A stretch of DNA of 64,000 bases from Trichobilharzia szidati (taxonomy: Eukaryota > Platyhelminthes > Trematoda > Strigeidida > Schistosomatidae), in the NCBI GenBank assembly GCA_944472155.2, contig OX235279.1, positions 151,922,199 through 151,986,198 on the forward strand. Reading direction: 5' to 3'. A program made the position numbers and the translations under genes. Under the pieces are notes generated by a model that saw only the letters and a list, made by a program, of their open reading frames with translations, was not told where the DNA came from and ran no database searches. Positions 56,330 to 64,000 of the stretch are shown here, piece after piece; position 1 is the stretch's first letter, and each line of letters starts with the position of its first letter.

Positions 56330-59300
56330 CGAGGAAGGCTGTATCAACACAATTTTAAGGCAGTGCAATGTTTAATTGCAAGGTGAACGAATACTTCATT
56401 AGGAGATAAACACCAAAAAGTAATGATAATGTACCTGCAATCTTTGATGTCCACTGACACTTTCAATAATACTGCCATAATCACATTACAAGAAACGTGG
56501 TTACATGAAATGTATGATGACAACCTCATCTCACTAAAGGACTTCATCCTACTTAGACAAGACCGACAATGTTGTAATAAGAAAAATGAGGGCGGCGTTG
56601 CAACTTTTATTCACTCCAAATGGTCTATTTCTAATAATGTTTGCTTCTCATTCTCAAATGACTTCATAGACTGTATCACCGTCAAATGTCGTCCCAAACA
56701 TCTCCCCAAATATAAACATATCTTTGTTACAAACATGTACATTTCTCCCAGTTGCTCACTATCTGATCTTTCAAATTTTGCTGACGAATTCACCATGTTT
56801 GCCGCTGCCAACTTCGACAACTCTCTATCTGTTATTACTGGTGATTTCAACTCCTCAGATTGCTCCTTCCTTGAAGCACTTGGTCATACAAACATAGTCA
56901 AATTTCCCACTCGACTTGACAAAACACTCGATTTAGTTTTTACTAATGACGAAGGAGTATATGAAACACGTAAACGTGCACCGATACTTAACTCTGATCA
57001 CTGTATTGTTCGTGTTTTACCAAAAATATACAGCAAAACACATATTAAAGTCTTCTCACACTTGTATATGAAAGCACAACAAAGATGCTACTCATCTGAC
57101 AACTTACTCAATCTAAGGTGCATGTTAAAAAATACTAACTGGGATTTATTCCATGAAAGTACATTAGATGACACAATTGCCAATATAACGGATTATCTTA
57201 AGTTCTGCCTTGATATATGCTGCCCCAAACAAACACTATTCAAACGCCTCGACAGCTTCTCGTCTCCTTGTCTCAAACAACTTCGCAGGCAAAAAGAAAC
57301 ATCATATCAATCCAAAGATAAGTTAGTACTCAAAAAGATTAATGCTCAAATCAAATCTGAAATCAAAAATCTTAATGCTATCTACAGTGATACACTTTTA
57401 TCATGCAAATCTCCTATCAGCATGTGGTAACTTTTTAATGAAATTACTGGCAATAGTAAGCGATGTAATGCTTTTCCCTCTTATGATGTTAATGCTCTTA
57501 ATCAGTCTTTTATACGCTGTCCTTCTACTATAACTACTTCTAATGTTACCAATCATGTAGCTGATAACTTTCATGACTTTAATGCTCTCGATGTTCTAAA
57601 ATGTCTTAAAACGCTCAAGCCCTCACGTAGCCTTGGCCCTGATGGTATACCTGCATATGTTCTAAAACAATGTGCAGATGCTTTATGTTCTCCACTAACT
57701 AACATCCTAAATGCTTCTTTCTCCAAAAATGTCGTACCTGTTGCATGGAAAGACATTAAAATAGTCCCTGTCCCTAAACCTGGAAATAGCAAGAACGTAA
57801 AGTTCAGACCCATTGCCATCACTTCCCCGTTTCTAAAGCTTATGGAAAGACTAGTACTTCTCAAACTTGAACCCTCCCTTAAAAACTTTGAAGACCCCAA
57901 ACAATTTGGCTATAGACAGGGTAGGAGCACTTTTGATACTGCAGCTGTCTTACACAACAGTATCGTCTCATCATTAGATAAAGGTGCCAAATACGTCCAC
58001 TGCACGTTTCTCGACTTCACTTCTGCTTTCGACTCTGTACCTAGATGTCTCTTGCTGAATAAGCTCTCTATGACACAAACCGAGTCCTGGGTCACTAACT
58101 AGTTGCATTCCTACTTCTCTAACAGAATGCAGTACACCGTATACAAAGGTAAATCCTCCACTGCTGTGCTCACTGAAGCTGGTGTCCCCCAAGGTGCTGT
58201 ACTCTCCCCACTTCTCTTTTCTTTCTTTCTACATATCTTGCCATCTTCAAATGACACTAATATTGTTAAATATGCTGACGATCTGACTGTATCTTTGCTT
58301 GTCAAATGTCAAAGTTACTGCTCTAAACTAAATGGCTTTCTGTCAGAAATCAGCCAGTGGTCCAAGGAAAATGGTCTTACCCTAAACCCCTCCAAATGCC
58401 AAACAGTCAATTTCACCTTTAGGCATAAATCCAACCTAAACAAGCTGGTAGCACTCACGAGGTGTGCAACATAAATGGCACTGAAATAGAGACCAAGTCG
58501 GAAATTAAATATCTTGGCGTCATTCTATCTGCTGATCTTTCCTGGTCGTCTCATGTCTTGGCGATTTCTAAGAAAGTATTCCTTCTTACCTTCTACATCA
58601 AGAAGTTAAGACTTTCTGGAATAACCCAACCCTTACTCTTACGATTCGTTAACTCTTGCATCCTGCCTATTATTCTCTATTGTTCCCCCTTAGTTTTTCC
58701 CGGGCTACTGAAGAAAGACTATACCTTATTACGAAGGATGTTAAAGGTTGTCAGCAGAGTAAGCAACGTGCCACTTAACCAGCTTGTTAATATTCTGGTC
58801 GACAGGCACATGGACTCATGTGAAAAATGGGCCAAATCCATTTTATCTAACTCACATCACCCTCTTCACTCACAACTCTCCCCTTGCATCTCATCAGGTA
58901 AAACCAGAAGCCTATATAGAAAACTATATGCTCGCACTAGCAAGTACAAAAACTCTACCATACCCTACTTAGCTCGTGTTCTGTGCGATAAAGAAAGCAT
59001 TAGGCGTGACACCTATAATTCATTAAATAGTCAGTAGTACAACTGGATCTCGTCTTTCCAACTCATATCATTTATAGGTACAACATTTTCTTTCTTTCTT
59101 TTCCTTTTCTCTTTCTCTGTCTTTTTTCCGTTATGTGCTGCTTTGTTTCTTTCTCTCGCTTACGCCAGTAAATATGATAGCACCTACTTTTCTAACACCT
59201 TCAAACACTCTGTTCAACTTTGGCTTTGCTACCGACATGCCAATATGTTGTTGTAATAATGAACTGAGATTTCCTTAATCTATGTAGAATTTTATATATG

Positions 59301-59402
59301 GATAATGTACTAACTGGATGCAATGCTGTAGTAAAAATGCTGAGAATTCCATTCTGTATCACAAGTACTGTTTTGGAATAAAGCATATTATTATTATTAA
59401 TG
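56330..59402 (+). pseudogene. Family-A LINE, nearly complete, three breaks
   Basis: Endonuclease (56423-57430) shows LQETWL, GGVATFIHSKW, ITGDFNSSD, TLDLVFTND and LNSDHCIV. RT shows LKPSRSLGPDGIPAYVLKQ, FRPIAITSPFLKLMER, FGYRQGRSTFDTA, FLDFTSAFDSVP, GVPQGAVLSPLLF and YADD (58271-58282). The C-terminus (58462-59037) has SADLSWSSH, CILPIILYCSP and KNSTIPYLARVLCD. A TAA at 57428-57430 and a TAG at 58100-58102 interrupt one frame, and a frameshift near 58455-58465 moves to the next. The 3' UTR ends GGAATAAAGC and an ATT tail at 59402. The 5' part of the endonuclease has an extra stop near 56370. It is otherwise complete and is the reference copy for the four fragments of this family. Confidence 0.92.
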
Positions 59403-59714
59403 ATAAAATGAAGAGAATTCAGATGGGCAGATCACAGCTACGAATAATTTCTTTCACAAATATAAGCAATGAAAAGGAAATAACAACAGTTTTTTTGAAG
59501 AATAGCTTGATTAAATGATTGTTTAATTTATTTTGACTTTGATAATATCACCTAAACTTTGTTGCTGAAATAATGGCAGCGATTTGTCTTCGTGTAGCAG
59601 CTAACCCAATCGAATCATTCGTATGCCTTAAGAGTAAAAATAAAAAAAATAGCGTATATATATATTGATGTGGAAAGTTCAAACTTCTACAAATCCTAAT
59701 TTATATGCAGTATA
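59403..59714. other. Spacer between LINEs
   Basis: AT-rich sequence of about 300 bases with a TA run near 59655. I recognise nothing in it. Confidence 0.5.
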
Positions 59715-61020
59715 CAAGGCTGCCTGAGTCGCATCATCCTGGAGAGAATCAAGGACGCACTGGATACAGAACTCCGCCAACCAGAACAAGCTGGATTCAG
59801 GAAAGGCAAATCATGTTCTGACCAAATTGCAACTCTACGCATCATCATCACAGAACAAAGCATGGAATGGCAATCAAATCTCTACCTCAACTTTATAGAC
59901 TTTGAGAAGGCCTTCGACAGCGTTGACCGCGAAGTAATTTGGAAACTACTCGAGTACTACGGCGTACCCCAAATATTCATCAACCTTATTCAACAGTTGT
60001 ACGACAACGGCACATGTCAAGTGATCCACAACGGAAAACTCAGCGAGGCGTTTGGAGTAAAGACAGGAGTCAGACAAGGGTGCTTATTATCACCAATGAT
60101 ATTCCTAATTGTGGTGGACTGGATTATGCGTCAGACAGTGGGAAACGAGGAGACAGGGATATCCTGGACCGACGTGAAGAACCTAGAAGACCTGGATTTC
60201 GCGGATGACTTATGTTTGATGTCACACAAAATCGAAGACTTACAAGCGAAAACCGACAAACTGGTCGAAGAAGCAGCAAAGACACGACTCCAGGTGAACA
60301 TAGACAAGACGGAGGTTATGAAAATAACCAACCAACAACAACAACAGCAGCAACATTCAGCGCCAATCACCATCAACGGGAGGGATTTGAAAGAGGTTAC
60401 TTCTTTCACTTATCTGGGGAGCATTGTCTCAACCACAGGAGGAACGGACGAGGATGTCAAATCGAGAATCGGGAAGGCGAGAAACACATTCATCAACCTG
60501 AAACCAATCTGGAAATCTTCCACTGTCACTCAACTCAGCATCAACAACAAAATTCGGATTTTCAATACAAACGTCAAGTCAGTCAGTTCTATACGGATCA
60601 GAAACTTGGCGGGTCACCAAGAATATTTCCAACAGCCTGTTGCAGACCTTTATCAACAACTGTCTTCGCTCTTTACTGAAGTTGAGATGGCCGGAAAGAA
60701 TCACAAACAAGAAGCTATGGGAACAAACGAAACAGGAACCAATCGCCCAACAAATATGCAGGAGGAAGTGGAGATGGATTGGACACTCGCTGAGGAGGCC
60801 GTTGAGTGACATCGCACGTCAGGCCATAGCTCGAGTGGAACCCGAAAGGGAAGCGGCGAGTGGGACGTCCAAGGGTGACATGGAGGAGATCGTGTGAGGA
60901 GGAGATGAAACAGTATGGACTAACATGGATGCAAGTGAAAAGTACAGCACAAGACAGAAGCAAGTGGAGACGTGCAGTTGAAGCCCTATGTTCCACTAGG
61001 AACCCAAGGGAACAATGACA
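59715..61020 (+). pseudogene. RTE-B LINE RT and 3' end
   Basis: 5' truncated within RT: LSRIILERIKDALDTELRQP, AGFRKGKSCSDQIATL, then a 315-codon frame (59862-60809) with FIDFEKAFDSVDREV (motif A), GVRQGCLLSP (motif B) and LDFADD (motif C, residues 113-116 of that frame, intact). A QQQQQQQQ run and FTYLGSIVSTTGGTDEDV follow. Near 60800-60900 the frame breaks twice; the last block reads VEALCSTRNPRE as in the minus copy, and the 3' end with CCACTAGGAACCC lies near 61010. It matches 40735-42080 closely. Confidence 0.9.
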
Positions 61021-61779
61021 ATGAATACAAGGCTGCCTGTTGTATTTTTCAGTATGCATAATGCAAATATATTAAAGCATGCAGTCCAGTTTATGTGATA
61101 ACTGACTAACCTTTTTGCTGGTAGATATAAAAGGTTATTCGATGGGAGGTCATTGTAAGTCTGATTTCCATAAGCAAAAAAATACCACACCAACCTAAGT
61201 ACCAACAATGTTCCTAAAACTGGAACCTCATACTGGTAGACGCTACATTGACATGATGGTCAAGCTTGCATATTTCAGTGATCCAGTGAGCTACAGTGGC
61301 CGAAATGAATGTCTCTGCAAACCCTACCGTATCAAGAAGGTAGTTTGAATAGCGGTTAGGCTAAAAGAAGTTACTACTGTAAGTTGCTTACAGTATGTTG
61401 GAAGCCTGAGGGAGAAGTCAGACTGCCAGTGAATAAAGATGTCATAGTAGTAAAATGTGCGCCTCGAACTACCAGCAATGCGGCCTCTCCACTCAGGAGC
61501 TGAGGGTTAGTTCAGGTTGACTAAAAACTTGTACATGGCAACCTAGACGGCAGTTAGATCTTCATTGGGATAAAACTCCAAAAACTACTTCAAACAGAAG
61601 AAGCAAACTTCCATGGTTTGAACAACAGGGAAGTAATATCCACCCACACAGTTCCACAGATATGGAAGGCTTTACTAGCCGTCACTCGCTTTCATTTGCT
61701 TGTCTTCTTGTCACTATTAATATTATTCCACGGACAGTTTCTCTGCCTTCTCTCAACTCTGCAACCATCATTAGATAAG
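61021..61779. other. Unassigned, probably old LINE debris
   Basis: No supported gene. The stretch precedes an old RTE-A copy and may contain its decayed 5' part. Confidence 0.4.
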
Positions 61780-63080
61780 GGAGCTGGAAAAGTACTAAAA
61801 CTAACTTGAAACCACTCTGTCAACTTCATATTGGAGCATTCAACGTCAAGACCCTTTGCTGAGTTGCACAAGAGGTCTGACTAGCCAAAACTGTGATACC
61901 TTGAGTTATGGATGTTGTGTTTCGGAGACATGCATATGTGACCCATGCGTGGTTATCCACTTAATCGCAGCTGGCCAACAGAGTGAGTCTGCAAAAATTT
62001 CCTATGCAAATCAGCTTGAACTTAGTTTAGGAATAGCATTGGCAGAAAAATCGTTACTTGGTTAGATTATAGTGGATAGGCGTATGCGTGCTGTTTAGCT
62101 GAACGAGTCAGTTAGAAGGAAAGACTATGATACGTTTCGATGCCTTTTCATAATCTCCATGTACACCTCAACCAAATGCAGTCCAGACGAAGTAAAAGAA
62201 GAGCGGCATCAAAAGCCACCAAGCAAGCTGCTAAAAGAAAAAACACTAATATGTAATCATTCTAGTAGGTGTTTTCAATACTCACGTAGGAGAGTGGTTC
62301 TAATTAGAGAAGTATATTGATGGCAGTTACGGAGTCCCGCACCGATGAACCAACAACGGTGGTCGTTTTCTACATTTCTGTCCAGGACAAATTAAATCCA
62401 TATGGAGAGACATTGTCTCAACTGACAACCTCCGTCGATAAGTAAAGGATGGATCCAAATAATTAGCGTAAGTATATCCTATCGACAGAGAGGGTATGTA
62501 GAAGGCGTAGACTTCAATCACACACTAGTTCGTGCACGTATATAACTACAACTGAACGGACGAGGAAAACAGGCAGCTATGAAGCCAGTACGTCCCCAAC
62601 TTTATAAGTACACTAAGTCTCTAATTAGGCGAGAAATGCATGCATTGACAATAAGAATCATCCTCAGGACGTCTGGCATAATATCCAGTTGGCTGTAGAA
62701 ACAATGGTAAGGGCTGCTGATAACCTGAAACAAAAGGTCAGTGGCTCTCAGTGGATTTCTGCTGCTTCATGAGAACTGAGAGATTCAAGAAGGCCGATTT
62801 CGAAGGACCCCGAAAACCAGCGACAAGTAGGACTATTTCCGAAAAGGATGGCGTTTTACTTACCTCAAAGGATAGACGACAGGAGTGTACAATAAGGAGC
62901 AATCCAACTGTTCTACAGCTACAGTAAATTTGTCCACTACCCAAAACCTAGGCTTGTGGGATGCAAACATCAGTCTTCTACTTGTAAATGAATCTGCAAA
63001 AGCTATCTGTAATCTAAATGTAGTCGAAGCTGCAGGCTCAAATGGTATAACTCCAGAGTAGTTTAAGGATGACGATGTGT
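61780..63080 (+). pseudogene. Very old RTE-A LINE copy
   Basis: Short plus-strand stretches resemble the RTE endonuclease and linker in order: LQLHIGAFNVKTLC near 61825, a VSETCI-like block near 61920, HNIQLAVETMVRAADNL near 62680 and VEAAGSNGITPE near 63030 (compare KRGKAAGPDGMTPDVF in other copies). Stops are frequent in all frames. The RT core is absent. Confidence 0.6.
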
Positions 63081-63190
63081 GAATAAAATAAGGTATTATT
63101 ATTAAATAAGATATTAGGTAATGTGTGAGGATTTTTATATATAATTTGCTAAATACTGGCTACCATGAATTCATCGCAACTAAATCTTAC

Positions 63191-63480
63191 CGGTGATTTT
63201 GATTAGGACGTTTTGAAGAAATACTATTAGAACTAGAAACATTTGAATTATTGGAAACAGCACGCTTGATAGACTGTTCTGACTTTTTCGATGGTGAAAC
63301 TATTGGCGGTAGAGAATTATCTTTCTGTGTCTCATATTCATTCACTTCTTTTTGATCTGATGTATTCTGTTTTGATGAGTCGATCAAACTCATCAGCTGT
63401 TGTCTTGCATCAGTCAGTGCAGAGTTCAGTTCATCTCTCTCTAAGCATTCTTTTCCCACTGTAACATGAAGTTGTTTTAT
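63191..63480 (-). CDS. Internal exon of coiled-coil protein
   Basis: On the minus strand a TTTATTTTTCCAG acceptor precedes 63480 and a CG|GTAAGA donor follows 63191, giving a 290-base exon, phase 0 in and phase 2 out. It encodes IKQLHVTVGKECLERDELNS, then ALTDARQQLMSLIDSSKQN, a predicted coiled coil, followed by a polar serine/asparagine/lysine-rich stretch ending RPNQNH. I do not recognise the gene. It is probably one exon of a larger host gene extending to both sides; the neighbouring exons were not found in the window. Confidence 0.6.
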
Positions 63481-63741
63481 CTGGAAAAATAAATGCTGTG
63501 TTAGTAACAGACAGATATTACCATGCAGTTGTAGATACTTCTAATGAAATAAGTAATTATATAAAAGCGAACAAAGAAATGAAAGTTAGATAACAATATT
63601 TACAAAGGTATGTAAAAATGCGCAAGACTGCTATGTGGAATCTAAATTTATCCATTTGCCAGTAAAGCCTTGATAGGTATGGTAACACCGACTAAATGAT
63701 GGTCAACTACACAGATCTACAAACTACAAATAGATATTATT

Positions 63742-63913
63742 AATTTTCTATAGTTTGGTTTGTAAGGGTTTGCGTACTGCCGATGATTCCCAAACTAGGA
63801 TGAAACAGCAGCTGTCCAGTACTCCCTGGTTTTCAATGGTTCTCTAACTGATATCAATCCGTGATCAACTCGTAAAACATAACTAATCCTTACAAACCAA
63901 ACTATAGAAAATT
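63742..63913. mobile_element. 172-base element with 26-base perfect TIRs
   Basis: 63742-63767 is the exact reverse complement of 63888-63913 (outer sequence AATTTTCTATAG, inner GTTTGTAAGG). The 120-base interior has no coding frame. This is the structure of a MITE, a non-autonomous DNA transposon. The target duplication could not be fixed because the ends are AT-rich. On the minus strand it lies upstream of the coiled-coil exon, probably in an intron. Confidence 0.75.
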
Positions 63914-64000
63914 TATCTGATGCTCGCTAGTGACTTGCTACAGGATGGAGTTTCCTGGAGTTCTAGTGAGAAGTCGTAACCAATGAGGTCCATCCAGTCA

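Noticed and set aside
1..64000. CRISPR array, operon or prophage
   Set aside because: There are no short regularly spaced repeats, no bacterial-type gene packing and no phage genes; introns and LINEs mark a eukaryote.

Overview
This window looks like AT-rich, transposon-dense DNA of a trematode flatworm, most likely a schistosome. The reasons are two conserved host genes carrying 33-38 base micro-introns near their 5' ends, several families of APE-type LINEs (RTE-like, CR1/Jockey-like), Penelope-like elements (PLEs) with reverse transcriptase and GIY-YIG domains, and tRNA-headed SINEs. No feature is bacterial or viral. The species assignment is inference; the gene and element calls come from reading the translations by eye, without database searches.

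Host genes. (1) DR1 (NC2-beta, a histone-fold repressor that binds TBP) lies on the minus strand at 11833-13960 in four exons. (2) Ribosomal protein RPL8 (uL2) lies on the plus strand at 34453-36041, with a non-coding leader exon just upstream. (3) One internal exon of an unrecognised coiled-coil protein lies at 63191-63480 (minus). A smaller exon-like reading frame (about 16180-16604, minus) has no recognised family.

Layout. 1-20765 is one giant inverted repeat: the left arm 1-11243 mirrors the right arm 14262-20765, and the ~3 kb loop holds the whole DR1 gene. The left arm is longer because it took in three insertions that the right arm lacks: a 0.9 kb SINE/LINE block, a 3.4 kb composite LINE block bounded by 67-base direct repeats, and a SINE. 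20.8-28.2 kb is mostly unassigned intergenic DNA with decayed LINE pieces and a fold-back repeat. 28.2-32.05 kb holds two PLE copies facing head to head, each with a hammerhead-ribozyme-like motif downstream of its ORF. 32-37 kb holds a SINE, a CR1-like fragment and RPL8. 37-48.6 kb is a mosaic of RTE-A, RTE-B, CR1-like, PLE and SINE pieces and contains a third inverted repeat (38160-38925 against 46126-46894). 48.6-63.1 kb is a near-continuous pile of LINEs: a CR1-like element with an intact 850-codon ORF, an RTE-A element split by a solo LTR, a decayed PLE, a nearly complete family-A LINE, an RTE-B fragment and a very old RTE-A copy. The last kilobase has the coiled-coil exon and a 172-base element with perfect 26-base terminal inverted repeats.

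How the parts relate. The retroelements are mostly broken and nested, which gives a relative order of insertion. The two SINE types appear to share 3' tails with two different LINE families seen in the same window, suggesting which LINE mobilises which SINE. Family labels (RTE-A, RTE-B, family A) are local names used here.
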